Origin: Phytophthora sp. 'mugwort'
Lineage: Eukaryota > Oomycota > Peronosporomycetes > Peronosporales > Peronosporaceae
Reading direction: 5' to 3'
Assembly: GCA_033558025.1 (NCBI GenBank)
Contig: JAUCEF010000016.1
Span: 372,001-436,000, forward strand
DNA length: 64,000 nucleotides
Shown here in pieces: positions 1-10,540 of this stretch; position 1 is the stretch's first letter, and each line of letters starts with the position of its first letter. Made by a program: the position numbers and the translations under genes. The notes under the pieces are model-generated. The model saw nothing but the letters and a program-made list of their open reading frames with translations. It did not search any database and was not told where the DNA came from.

Positions 1-840
1 GAGCCAGACTTCTGCTCGGAAGCAAAGCTTCGGCTCCGAGGAGCCTGAAACTTCTTACGCAGGGCACCCGGATGCAGGTGGTTGGTATTCCACACACGTA
101 CCATCGACGGATGCCGATGTACTGCTCAGCACCAGCAAATCGGCTTCTCTTTCTTCAGCATGGCCCGGTCCATCGGCTTGGTGTCATTGGATGAGCTGGA
201 GGCTCCTGGCAAGCTGGCTTTGGAAACGCTCCAACCATGTCGCGCATACTTAAGGTTAAACCCGGCGTTCAACGCCACGTTCGCGGCCTCCTCAAAGAGG
301 TAGGGTGAACACGAAAGACTTCCGTCCTGGCAACGCCGGTGCGAAGATCTTCCATGAAGATGGTCGTGGTACCGCCTGAGGGGGGGTCTGCCGTCATACC
401 AGCGATGAGAGTTCGCAACTCCTGGACGATTTCACCAATTCCTTCTTACCATGCGGGTAGAGAGAAAGCGTGGCCGCACGCGATATGCCTGGTTAGGCGG
501 CGAGACCACACTCTAGAACTGGAATTTTCACTGACCACAAAAAGGGAAAGCAGCGTCCACGGACGTATCACACGTCAGTGCCTACTCTCGCGCTCGGCCA
601 CCGAGTTCTGCAATAGATGGGCGATACGTGCTACTGCTCGCATTGGGCGTGGCGGACGCCATCTCGATTTATCTGACAAAGATCAGGAGATGTATCCATC
701 TTTTTCGTCAACGGTCTCGACGCTCACCCTGAGCGGCTTAGCTCTGCGAGGTCCATCCGATGACGGCCTGGGCGTCGCAGACGCCGTGGCCTCGGTCAAC
801 GTCTGTTGGGTGTGCTCCGACAGAGCATTCTAATAGTTAG
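1..840 (-). pseudogene. Ty3/gypsy gag relic (copy at left edge)
   Basis: This stretch is a decayed second copy of the gag region seen at about 9.1-9.7 kb. Matching blocks in the same order include the CGGCGTTCAACGCCAC / CGGCGTTCAACGCTAC segment (about 266 and 9345), the following 'GAAGACTTC...CCTGGC...ACGCC' block, and the 'GCCACCGAG' block near 600 and 9690. By analogy it encodes the retroviral-like capsid/nucleocapsid part on the minus strand. The reading frame is broken and no intact zinc knuckle is visible. The relic probably continues to the left of the window. The N-terminal limit near 840 is approximate. Confidence 0.6.
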
Positions 841-1847
841 CGAATGCATTCATAGCTGCATTCACAACGTCGGTACTTTGCGAAGCAAGACGAGCCACAC
901 TTTCGGGATCACCAAAGGGTATCAGTTTTTTTAAGCCCGTCCTCTTGGTTCGAGGTAAGTAGGCGAATTGTCCCATCCTCACAGAGGGACAGCTGTAAGA
1001 CTCAGGTGTAGGATTGAGTGCAATGCTATCAAGTCCAGTGGGGCTGCCGTCGCTTTAGCATCAGAGTAAGCTTTAGATTCTGGGAGCCACTTGTTTAAAA
1101 TACTTAACCTTAGGCTCTATATAAGAACCAAGACGAAACCGCAATATAACTACTTACGGACTCCAAGAACGATCACTCGGCGCCTCAAAGACCAGAAAAT
1201 TTTCGGCTAGCACTTGTGATGTTTGTGCTTCTCTGACGTACGTGGAGAACACGCTATTCACGTCGCCACGTCGATGTAGACCATGAAATTGAGATGCTGC
1301 TGAATGAAAACGTGTTTCAGTGGGCATTCCGAATATCTGCAGTGAGGTTTTCGCGCTTGTTGGGGCTATTAACACCTCGAAATGTGGAAGTTGACCAGCA
1401 ACATTCCGCCAACTGAAGTGGAGTGGCTCCGATATCTCCTGCAATAATGCTCATGACTACACTCCGCTATCTGGCAGGGAGCTGCCAGGTTAAGGATGTC
1501 GCCAGAGTATTGGGGTATATGCCAAGCGATCCTGTCGCTGATGAGAGCCGTAGCTATATGCGAGATTGTATTGTTCAGTAACTTCGCTCCAAAAACGCAT
1601 GGTGGCCTAATTTCAAAACAATCCGCTACCGAGTGTAGATTACAACAAGTATCACCACTAGGTTTTATTTCAACTTTTTGCCTTACCAAAACAACACAGA
1701 TACATTCCTATTGTTTATCAGCGCCTTTTCCTTTGCTCGAATATGTGCAATGTCATCGTTTACTTTAATAAGATCGTCGGCTGTGTAGATGTTCCCAAAT
1801 GCATTGAGAAAACAAAATGCACTCGCGCTGAGAGCTCAATGTAGACA
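841..1847. other. No identifiable gene; likely transposon flank
   Basis: Short open frames exist on both strands (for example 1154-1444 and 1369-1689, minus), but none shows a recognisable domain. The right part may be the degraded C-terminal or 3' flank of the MULE transposase that starts at 3404 and runs leftward. No promoter, RNA gene or terminal repeat could be supported. Confidence 0.3.
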
Positions 1848-3404
1848 CTAACTGCGCGAAACGACAGTCCATTTCAAGAGCCTATGGCGAAGCGTTGTGG
1901 AACTTGAGAGTTGCCAGAATTTTTGCCGCTGCATCAGAGTCCGCCTTGTTCGAGCTCTTGTTAGTCCGATGTTTCTTGGATCGCTAGCTTTCTTCACCAT
2001 CGCTATCTCTTCCATCATGCATCGTGTCCCTTTTACTGAATTCACTAGACCACTCGTGCAGGAGGAACAGAAGTCGTTGACATGACAGCCTGAAACGCGA
2101 GTATTTGCGAGCGCAATCGAATAGCGACTGCTAAAATCCTTTTTTTCCAGCTTGTGAATCGCCCTTTCAACCATTGTCCTTCAAAGTAGTTCGCAAAAGC
2201 TGTTGTGCGAGGGTCGGCTTTCCAGTTCATAAGAGCCGTCGCGGTGATAGCAGAATAATTCCTCATAATGATGAAGCAGTAATGCGGTAGTGCATGTCGT
2301 AAATCTCTCTCAAGATAGCGCACCCAAACGCAGTAGGTATCCTCTTGTGACATTATGAAGAAACTGAAAATAACACACAAGGAATGTGTAGTTCGGGTCG
2401 CATCCTAGCACTATGGTGAAAGCATTGCGTTTTCAGCATCACCTATGACAAATGAGAGCTGCAATGGCTTCCCTACTACTGCAGTGTACACCCGATGAAG
2501 CGATGTCATGGCCAATGCGTAAAAGTACGTATGTCGACGAGATACCACGAAAATGGCGATCGAATTAGAAGTTTCCGTCCTTATCCGAGACAGCAATCAC
2601 AAACGCAGAATACTCGACTTGCTTCAGCTTAAACGTTGCATTCATACGAAGGACAAATGGATCAACCGGTCGATTGGGTCGGTTGAATAACCACTCCGTA
2701 GAAATACACACGAAAAACGGATCCGCGTCGACGACATCTCCAACGTAACCTCTTCCATAAAAGTCAAATGTCCACATAAATGTGAGCTGTTTCGTTTCCT
2801 TCTCATATCCTGTGTATATGTGATCACGGTCAGATGCGGCAATGTCACCATAGAAGTCGTTGTTAGCGAGGTTTTTTCCGCGCAGGATAGTTGATGCAGT
2901 TCTGCACCGCTCGTAACTCGGGAATTGCTTCCGCCGATAACTTGAGTTAGTGCCGTAGTAGCCGCTGGTATCCGCTTCGGTTTGAATCGCTTTTCCGCTA
3001 GGGACTTGCAGTATTTATTTTGACGACGCCGCGGCTATTACACGTCTGCCGGCCTCAAACAGCGAGGTAAACTGGCGCTTGAGACAGGAAATCAGTTTTC
3101 AGCTCCATGGACCAGCGATGTAGGTCATTGCACGAAAGCATGTGCACGCCTTGCAGAAAAAATGGATACTCATGAGATGAGCATACGGGCCAGCGTACAC
3201 AACGCAGACCATCGATAGGCACTTCGTCGTTTTGTAGAGATTCAGACTTTCAGCTCCGATAGCAACTAAACGCTCCGGGTGAGCAGTAGCGAGTTCATTC
3301 CAATCGATCAGTCTTGACATCGGGGTAGACTTCCTGCGGAAAGCTTCTTCGTGTTCGGGGTGTTGTACTAGTGTGTTTGCGCCTGTTCTGTGAAGCATTG
3401 CCAC
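1848..3404 (-). pseudogene. MULE-type transposase relic (MULE 1)
   Basis: A Mutator-like transposase, which would cut and paste its element through an RNase-H-fold DDE domain. Reading leftward, the fragment at 2565-2777 contains 'MNATFKLKQVEY..FVIAVSDKDGNF' and the next fragment (2411-2596) contains 'AIFVVSRRHTYFYALAMTSL' and 'FVIGDAENA'. These correspond to the beta-strand and D-containing segments of the MULE catalytic domain. Downstream fragments (2045-2380, 1848-2174) contain an aromatic-rich 'YFEGQWLKGRF..W' stretch, typical of the region after the catalytic core. The N-terminal fragment 3099-3404 has a 'CKAC' pair that could be a zinc finger remnant. At least three frame changes and several stops separate the pieces, so it is dead. 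Terminal repeats were not found. Confidence 0.7.
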
Positions 3405-3526
3405 CTGCAGAAATATAATTCTTCCACAATCAAAAGCGTTTCATGGGTCATAGATTGCCGGAAATGTGCAGCGGGGCTGCGTAGCATGTGCGTCAGAGGA
3501 AGACGTATGACTCCCCGAGCCTTAGC

Positions 3527-3864
3527 TGTGATTATCCTAACCCCTAAGGTCTCCGCAGGGGCTTAGATCACTCTAGTTACACCACTAGAGACTCAAAGAG
3601 TCAGTATTCCGAAAACTAGGGCAATACTCTCTTTAATGCTAAAACTGAACTGTTATTTGTTTGCTTATCTGCGGCAAAGCCGCCTGCGGTGTAAATGTAT
3701 TACTCTAACTATCTACCTTAGTTTAACCTAGTCAAATGCATATCGAGTGCCCCTGTGGCCACGTACTGAAATCACGTTATTACAAGTGGTAGCAAGTACC
3801 ACTTACTGCAAGGTGACACGTAGCACGGCTACATTCGTATTACCTTCGTGTCACCCCATTACAC
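3527..3864 (-). repeat. 3' LTR of gypsy element 1
   Basis: On the minus strand the LTR starts TGTAATGGGGTGACACG (complement of 3848-3864) immediately after a purine tract and, as proposed, ends GGATAATCACA (complement of 3527-3537). The termini TGTAAT...ATCACA are imperfectly inverted, as LTR ends usually are. The right boundary is well supported by the adjacent polypurine tract. The left boundary is inferred from the inverted termini, because no second LTR copy exists in the window for alignment. Confidence 0.6.
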
Positions 3865-3877
3865 TCTCCCCCCACTA
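3865..3877 (-). other. Polypurine tract of gypsy element 1
   Basis: The minus strand reads AGTGGGGGGAGAG directly upstream of the LTR start TGTAATGGGG. Such tracts prime plus-strand DNA synthesis in LTR retroelements. The position exactly at the LTR edge is the main support. Confidence 0.75.
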
Positions 3878-3993
3878 AACCGTGGACACCGTATCCACGA
3901 GGGTACATGTCCTGTGGTTCTGACCACGGACACTCCGCTCCAAGAGCGCTCAACCCTTGACGGCATCTTCATGCCCACAGCTCGCTGGCCTTC

Positions 3994-4066
3994 AACCCAG
4001 CTAGCTCATTGGTAGAGCACTCGCTTCATAAGCGCAAGGTCGGTGGTTCGATTCCATCAAATACCA
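3994..4066 (+). pseudogene. tRNA-Met(CAU)-like sequence without paired acceptor arm
   Basis: The middle of a tRNA is clearly visible: a 4-bp D stem (GCTC/GAGC, from 4003), a loop TTCATAA with anticodon CAT (near 4025-4031), and a 5-bp T arm GGTGG-TTCGATT-CCATC (one wobble pair). The internal polymerase III boxes are good: A box TAGCTCATTGG (4002-4012) and B box GGTTCGATTCC (4045-4055). The flanks that should form the acceptor stem do not pair, and the anticodon stem keeps only three pairs. It is therefore a tRNA-derived relic or the head of a SINE rather than a functional tRNA. It lies between the polypurine tract and the integrase/chromodomain end of a retroelement, on the opposite strand. 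Confidence 0.6.
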
Positions 4067-4260
4067 ATATCGTCTGGGTCCAACGCAACTGTGTCTTGGA
4101 CACCGACGACCACGTCAATTTCCAGCGGCCTCAGGCCTCGCTGTCTCGCTCCTCTAGAGCTAATGCAGCATGGGCATCTGCTTACGCAGCCTGCCGTCCT
4201 CACGTTTGTGACATGCTGGCTACCTTGCCCCAAGGTCCGGTCGGAAGCCTTCAGGCTGAC

Positions 4261-6182
4261 TCAGCTCACCCGAGCTAGTGATGAGACACTCTTGGCGACC
4301 GCCGCAGTGGTCGCTGGCCCTCGGGCCATGTCGATCGTGACGATCAAAAGCGTCGACGACGTCAGGGCAGTCTTGCCGGAGGGGGTCTCATACTCCCATG
4401 AGTTCTGTGAGTGGGGATATCCTCTCCACTTCATAAGGTACTGGGTTCTCCTTTGCGGCGACGCCGCACCACTAGGCGCTTCCACATGAAGTGGAGTTCT
4501 CCCTGCTCACCGAGCAATGGTGGAGGCGGCCTCCGGTCCGCTGGACCCTGGCGCTGCGCGTCAGGTGAAGCAGAGTCGCTTCAAACTCTGGCATGGTATC
4601 ACCATGCGTAGTTCCGCGATGAGGATGAGCATCGCTCTCGTCCAGTTCTCGAACTCGAAGCTGTTCATCAGCGAGTCGGCTGGTTGGAGTCTGCAGACTC
4701 ATCTGCGCACCGCGTGGTGGCTCTGGAGCGGCTAGCCGCTCGTCGAGCTTCGTGGTCAGGTGGACCTCTTGTTGCGCCTCCAGCACTCTGGCCAGCAGCC
4801 ACTACCCGTGGCACCGTCTGCTCCCCGACTGGGCTCTGAGGCGCCAACGCTCCGCGCTCACCTGAGCCGGGTCCCGATACGACTTGAGGAAGCCTACGTA
4901 GAACACAGGGTGTGTACGCATCTTCTTCGGAAGGTTGATCATGTACGCAAGCCCTTCTTGGTCACGACCTTGAAAGGTCCGATGAAGCGCGGGCGCAACT
5001 TGGTCTTAAAGACCGCAGCGATTGCATGTGTAGGTAAGTTCTTCGCGTTTAATAAAACTTGGTCACCGACGTTAAACTCTTCCACATTTCTTCTGTCTCT
5101 GGAATCCGCCTGTTCCTTCTGAACGTCTTGGCTCTCAGCCATCGCGTCGCGTATATGTCTTAAGACATTCAAACGCGTTGACAAGAACGCGTCAACTTGG
5201 TTGCGAACCGCAACAGGGCTGACACCAGCGAGCCCTTCGGCTATTCCTCCCCCACCAAGCCCTGAACCACGAAGTGGTAGCGTCAACGGGATGCGAGGGT
5301 GAGTGAGACCGTTCACATAGAACGGGGTGAAGCCAGTCGAGGTATGCACCGCATTGTTCAATGCAAACTCGACGAGTGGGAGCATCGAGCTCCATTGCTT
5401 GGGTCTGTTTGCACAGACGCTCCGAAGCATGTCTTTGACTACGCGATTCACGCGTTCAGTCTGACCATCGGTCTGCGGATAGTCGTTGTGGACATGTCGA
5501 GTCGAGTGCCGAGCACCTTAAAGACCGACGTCCAAAACTTCCCCGTGAAGCGGGGATTTCGATCCGAAGCCAATTGCCTCTGGCAGACTATGCTGTCGAA
5601 AGACACGATCCATGAACAGCGTGGCTGTTCCTTCTCCATCGATGGAGTCCGGCACCGCCGCTAAATGAGCCATCTTGCTCAATCGGTCGACAAAGACCAT
5701 GATGCCCGTGTTGCCCGCCGCATCCCGTGGCAGGCCGAACATAAAGTCCATACGCATGGATTGTCAACACCCCATGGGTACAGGCAGGCTGGTCAACGGC
5801 GCAGTCGAGTGTGGCGAGGGTTTAGCCCGTTGACACGTCTCACACATGCGTACATAGGTACTGACCCACTTGTAAGGTTCGGTCACCGGTAGTGGGAGCT
5901 CACCGAGCTGTAGGTCTTTTCTCGGCCGAGATGACCGCCAAGTGGGGTATCGTGTGCCTCATAGAGGATACGATACTTGAGATCCTCTTCGTGAGGAACC
6001 ACGACACGTGGGGTGTCTTCTGGACCAGTACCGTAGTACAATAGATCATCGAGCGCGTATCGATGTAGCCTCGCGCGCAACCGCGCTGACAGTTTAATGT
6101 ATGAGTTAGCAAAGTCCACGCTTCCTAGCGCATGTAGCAGAGCTACGTAGGACTCGTCACGCGCGTTCGCAGCGCGGATCAA
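4261..6182 (-). pseudogene. Gypsy 1 integrase with C-terminal chromodomain (broken)
   Basis: Retroviral-type integrase, read leftward. The N-terminal zinc-binding part and following strand are in 5883-6182 ('HRYALDDLLYYGTGPEDTPR..HEEDLKYRILYEAHDTPLGGH'). The catalytic core is in 5518-5757 ('MDFMFGLPRDAAGNTGIMVFVDRLSKMAHLAAV'), giving the first Asp region. The core end and C-terminal domain are in 4939-5451 ('VEFALNNAVHTSTGFTPFYVNG', 'GDQVLLNAKNLP', 'RFIGPFKV'). A chromodomain follows at 4261-4485 ('QYLMKWRGYPHSQNSWEYE'). Chromodomains are thought to target integration to modified histones. Several frame changes and stops separate the blocks; the copy is dead. Confidence 0.8.
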
Positions 6183-6206
6183 GTCTATTACAGACGAAAG
6201 CCGAAG

Positions 6207-7560
6207 TCACCGTCGTGACGTGAGCGATCTCATAGTCTGGCCTGCGTGATAACGCATCGGCCAAGACGTTCTGCCTGCCAGGCTTAACTTCACCTCGAAG
6301 TTGTACTCCGGAAAGAAGGAAAGCCAACGGGGCATTCTCTGAGAGAGATGAGGCGACTGCGTCGCCGTGCGTAGCGACGCATGATCAGTATAGATCACAA
6401 ACGGCTTGGAGCCGATCAGGTGAACCCTGAATTTGACGAGCGCATACTTCATCGCAAGTAGCTCTTTGTCGTGAACTGGATAGTTCTTCTCAGCAGCCTT
6501 CAGCTGGCGAAATTCAAACGCGATCACACGTTTCACACCCTTCAGCGTCTGCTTGCAACAAAGCACTGCCGATGGTAAATGCCGACGCGCCGCAGATGAC
6601 ACTGGAAGGACGGTCGGGATCTGGCAGCGCCAGGATCGGCGCCTGAAGGAGGCTCGCCGCAATGGCTTCAGAAGGCGCTTGATGTCCCAACACCAGTCCA
6701 CATCCTTCTAAGGAGATTGGACAGTGGCCTTGCCATCTCAGCATTAATCCTTGCTGTGCTTGCGCAAGTAATTGGCCAGGCCAAGCCACTTCCGTAAGTC
6801 TTTCTCGTTCTTTGGAATAGGCCAGTCTACAATGGCCTTGACCTTAGCTGAATCCGCTCGAAGGCCTCACTTCCCAATGAAGCATCCCAGAAAGGGGATC
6901 TCTTCAGCGCCAAAGACACACTTGTCAATGTTGGCATATAACTTGTGTGTGTGCATGCACTCGAACACCGCTCGCAGGTGCTCAATGTGGTTCTCCACAT
7001 CAGTCTTTCTGTGCTCCGCACGACCGTGGACGACTATACCGCCGACATATGTCTGATCATACGCCCTGTGGGGCCTGAACAGTTGCGTCGCAAGACGATC
7101 GAGTGTGGCAGGTACGTTCAACAGCCCTTGGGGCATTACTAACCACTACCAGAGTATACCGCGCGGAGTGCTGACCGCCGTAAGCTGAATATCGCTTGCT
7201 CGCATAAGCAATTTATAGTATCCATCGACCAAGTCGAGGGCACTGTACACCATTCACCCCGTCAAGTTGTTCTGGAGAACGTCCTTCATAGAATAGACGT
7301 TTGCGCCGGAATGGTGGCCGCGTTGAGCTTGTTAAAAGCGTGAACGATTCGCCACTTGCCATTCGGCTTTCTGACACAGAACGTAGGCGTTGAGTACGGA
7401 GACTTGCTCCCGCACACCATACCCCGCCTCGCGCTTAGCATGGACGAACGCGTCAATGACGTCACACTGTTTCTCGTGGCAAAGGCCACCGCCTTGTCGC
7501 GCAGTATTTGGTTCCCGGAACCAGGTCAATCTCATGACGTACACCTCGATCCGGAGGTAG
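6207..7560 (-). pseudogene. Gypsy 1 reverse transcriptase and RNase H, catalytic site lost
   Basis: The N-terminal RT block is at 7286-7544 ('FCVRKPNGKWRIVHAFNKLNAATIPAQ'). The palm and thumb are at 6867-7136 ('MPQGLLNVPATLDRLATQLF', 'LYANIDKCVFGAEEIPFLGC'). Where the family has an F/Y-x-D-D catalytic motif this copy reads Y-V-G-G (codons at 7038-7043), so both metal-binding aspartates are replaced by glycine. RNase H follows at 6207-6701 ('FRQLKAAEKNYPVHDKELLAMKYAL', 'FVIYTDHASLR', 'LSQRMPRWLSFF'). Frameshifts break the region near 6700, 7140 and 7280. Confidence 0.85.
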
Positions 7561-7601
7561 CCTCGTGGGAGGTTCCTTCGAGACCACGTCTTGATATTCC
7601 T

Positions 7602-8598
7602 TCACCAAAGGGTAGTACGGATCTGAGGGGTCCACGAGGATCGAGGATCCTGCCGCGCATTCAGTGCCTTCTTGGTGTCCTCAAGGACTGCTTTATTCAA
7701 AACCGACGACGAGTTTAACTCCTTCTCAGGTCGTAGAATGGCCAACTCGGCTAACTCGCCGGCCTTCAAGGCATCGCCGAACTCGGCCATGGACATCTCG
7801 TCCAGCTTCAATAGAGCGTCCCCAGTGGGCATAGTCTCTAGACTGATGTCGCCATCGACTTTCCCTGTCACTCCGTTGACGAGTATATATAGCTGTTCGC
7901 TATCACCAGGAGTCTCTTCACTCGGCATGCTAGACGCATCAGACGCTCTGCGTTTCTGTCTGACGCTCGGCGTCGTCTGAGACTGTTTGCCTCGAAGAGG
8001 TCCTAACAGTCACACCAGCTGCGTCTCCAGGTGCTGGCACCGTGTGCGTCTCACCCGAGACTGTTGTGTCTTGACTGACAACCGTCGCAGAGCTGCGATT
8101 CTCGCAGTCTCCACCCCGTGGATTACGTGCCACGTTACCTCCATCAGTGAAACCTCGGTCTTGATGGCCCGGCCTACGGCCGGCCACACCACGCGTGGCG
8201 TGTAGCGACAACTCGTCGTCGTGGCGAGTAGTGTCACAGTCGTGATCAATGTCACCATGACGTCGGTCACCCAGCGGATTGCATGCCGCCCCACATGCAT
8301 CCTGAAGCCCGCGGCCTTGATACCTGGCATACTGCCGGCCGCGCCACGCATGGCGTGTAGCGACATACCGCCACCGTGACGAGTGTCGTTGTCATGACAC
8401 ATGTCCACATGTCACCTCTCTCACCCAGCGGGTTACCTGCCTCCCTAGTAACAGCCCATAAGCACTGCTCGGGGCTTTTGTCCTCGACACCTTCAGTGTC
8501 TATATATTCGGATACTCCGATGTCCAGCACATTGACCGACTCGGTCCAGTGCCCGCGCCAAAAGCGCTTTTGCTTCCTAGCAGAGGTGGGTTCATGAC
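7602..8598 (-). pseudogene. Gypsy 1 linker between protease and reverse transcriptase
   Basis: An acidic, low-homology segment lies between protease and RT. The longest frame, 7602-7928, contains 'SMAEFGDALKAGELAELAIL', which matches the sense of 'TDFLADLKAREIAEVVLL' in the other gypsy copy at 30.2-30.5 kb. This shows the two elements belong to related families. The rest (7939-8602) is out of frame. Two imperfect copies of a CCACGC(A/G)TGGCGTGTAGCGACA block occur at about 8189 and 8344, so part of the linker is an internal duplication. Confidence 0.55.
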
Positions 8599-9081
8599 TC
8601 ACCTAAGCTGCACCAGGAGTAAGGCGCGTTCCGCCCAAGGTCTCCAACCTCCAATCAATTCATGGCTCATGGCGATCCAGCCATGCCATGCGCAGGATGA
8701 GGTCGTACCTCGAATCCAGATCCAGGAGCAGACAGCGTTCCACGCTATCAAGTCGAGAAACTTCACGCCCAGGTTCACAGGAACCTTGGACACCGTGATA
8801 CGGGTCCCCGTCGTTAGACGAACCGTGATGATGTCACTCCTGCGCTCCCTGAGCGCCTCAGCGTAGTAATTGCCCGACGCTCCGGAATCGATCAAGATGA
8901 TCCATGGCTTTTCAAAGCCCTTCACCGTCGCCTCGACGACGAGTAAGCCCGGCTTGCATACACGTTCTGTGTTAAAGAGTATTGCTCTTTCCGGGGCTGG
9001 GCCGTGTTGCCCTCCACCTCCATGAGGCTCAACAGAACTCAGTTCTTCACCAGCAGGGCGCCCGCGCCTACTGAGTGTCAC
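8599..9081 (-). pseudogene. Gypsy 1 aspartic protease
   Basis: The retroviral-type aspartic protease would cleave the Gag-Pol polyprotein. The active-site signature is present as 'WIILIDSGASGNYYAEAL' (D-S-G codons at about 8881-8889, minus strand), followed by 'ITVRLTTGTRITVSK' and 'VNLGVKFLD'. The C-terminal half departs from the family after 'FLDLIAWNAV', suggesting a frame change there. The frame is otherwise open from 9081 and overlaps the gag tail by 14 nt in another frame. Confidence 0.75.
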
Positions 9082-9737
9082 CGTTTCCCCGCGACGAGCC
9101 GATGGCTTGGATCGACACAGAGCGAAGTCTCGTAGAAGCTTGACGCGACCTGAATGACGGGCAGGTTGCCCTCAAATGGGTGGTGCTTCGGCAGACGATG
9201 CACCGGCGAACACCCATACACTGCTGGGCAACATGAAGCTCAGCTTCCACATCTTCAGCGTAGCTGAGGTCCAAAGTAACCATTCCGTCGGACGGAGTAA
9301 TGTTAGCAATGCCCCAGCCAAGTCGAGACGACTTGAAGTTGAACTCGGCGTTCAACGCTACTCTCACGGCCTCTTTTTAAAAGAGGAAGGGTGAGTGCGG
9401 AAGACTTCTGCCCTGGCCACGCCAGTGCGGAGGCCCTCCGTAAAGACTACCACAGTCAGTGCCTCTGGAAGAGGATCGGCCGCCATGCCGGCGATCAGAG
9501 TTCGCAACTCCCGGACGAAGTCCACCAAGTTCTTTTTACCCTGACGAGTACTAAGAAAGCATGACCTCACGCGGTACGCCTGATTAGACGGAGCAAACAC
9601 TTGCGAAAGCTGGTGTTTCAGCTCTTCCTAGCTCGGGAAGGTCGCGTCCACCAACGTGCCGCACGTGAGTGCCATTCTCGTGTTCAGCCACCGAGCTTCA
9701 CGCTTTAGCGTCGCAGATCCAAAACTATGATGTAATT
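9068..9737 (-). pseudogene. Gypsy 1 gag, C-terminal part with CCHC zinc knuckle
   Basis: The capsid part is spread over 9628-9740 ('REARWLNTRMALTCGTLVDATF') and 9364-9600 ('NQAYRVRSCFLSTRQGKKNL', 'DFVRELRTLIAGMAADPLPE'). It continues in 9068-9367 ('RVALNAEFNFKSSRLGW') and ends in a nucleocapsid zinc knuckle 'CIVCRSTTHLRATC', which fits C-x2-C-x4-H-x4-C exactly. The N-terminus is lost at the fusion with a MULE sequence near 9737. A stop and a frame change break it between 9600 and 9630 and near 9365. Confidence 0.8.
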
Positions 9738-10540
9738 CTGCATTTCTCGTGTTTTTAACACGTTCTCGCCTAGTAGTCCCACGCGGATTTTCTGCATTTG
9801 CATGTTTGTTGGCATTCTTAGTGACGTGTAACCAGCACATCAAAACCAAAGTGCCCTGAAGCTCGCGGTCACATGCCTTGTACTGAGCTTTGTCAGTATC
9901 TATCATGACAAAATCAGGCGAAAAAGGTACGCCAAATTTAACCAGCACCACACGATTGAGAAACGCAAGACACTACCGGATGTCCCGAGCTTTTCGTTGC
10001 GATGTGCAGAAGTAAACTATAGGCATGAAACTACCACTGCGATCAGAGATGCCCATGATAAAAACGTAGTACTTCGTCCTGTCGAGGTGCAGCTGAGTCG
10101 AAGGGGTGGTTCACGCTGCAGGTTAACATCTCTCTAGCAACGCCGTGCACGTCAAGAATACCCGAAAATCATCGGCTGTAGACCCAGTACCCAGCGATGG
10201 CATCACAACTTCGTCCACTAGTTGGGTATCGCAAAAAAATAAATCATCAAACTATCTCTGGGCCGTTATGCAGCTCCATTATCGTACATGCTTTGCCCGC
10301 AAATACCACTCACCGGCTCCATGCTATCGGGCTTGTTTTTATTTCGCCACGACTTCACAAAGTTTTGCATCTTCTGCAGCTCCGGAGCTTGTTCAGAAAT
10401 CCTTCCGCTGTTGATGTTGATCACGGTACAGAAAATTGTACAGTAGCGATGCAACAACTGAGGGCGCGTCTTCCAGTATGGATAAAATGTACTCCTTTAT
10501 TGCCATTGTCCATTCAGGGCTGTTGAGAGTCGAATGAGGG
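9738..10540 (-). pseudogene. MULE transposase relic, N-terminal half (MULE 2)
   Basis: This is the N-terminal region and catalytic core of a Mutator-like transposase, from a different family from the one at 1.8-3.4 kb. The region at 10266-10457 reads 'PELQKMQNFVKSWRNKNKPD', a typical N-terminal segment. The core follows: 'TQLHLDRTKYYVFIMGISDR' (about 10030-10090), 'SGSFMPIVYFCTSQRKARDI' and 'PDFVMIDTDKAQYKACDREL' with the catalytic Asp, then 'VLMCWLHVTKN'. An in-frame TAG follows 'KARDIR' near 9970. The protein stops at about 9740, where gypsy gag begins, so the C-terminal half with the SWIM finger is missing. Confidence 0.8.

Larger units (their letters stand above)
3527..9737 (-). mobile_element. 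Ty3/gypsy chromovirus 1, 5'-truncated
   Basis: The order read leftward from 9737 is gag with zinc knuckle, protease, linker, reverse transcriptase, RNase H, integrase, chromodomain, polypurine tract and 3' LTR. This is the Ty3/gypsy order, and the chromodomain places it among the chromoviruses. The 5' LTR, primer site and gag N-terminus are missing: gag is fused at about 9735 to an unrelated MULE transposase. Every coding block has frameshifts or stops and the polymerase catalytic aspartates are lost, so the copy is dead. The closest relative in the window is the element at 27.2-31.3 kb. Confidence 0.85.

Noticed and set aside
339..833. Plus-strand 164-codon frame
   Set aside because: Antisense to a gag relic; no domain or promoter seen.
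3994..4066. Functional tRNA-Met gene
   Set aside because: Acceptor-stem strands do not pair and the anticodon stem is weak, so it is listed as a tRNA-like relic.
1848..10540. MULE 1 and MULE 2 as two halves of one element split by the gypsy insertion
   Set aside because: Both contain overlapping parts of the catalytic core with different sequences, so they are different copies from different families.
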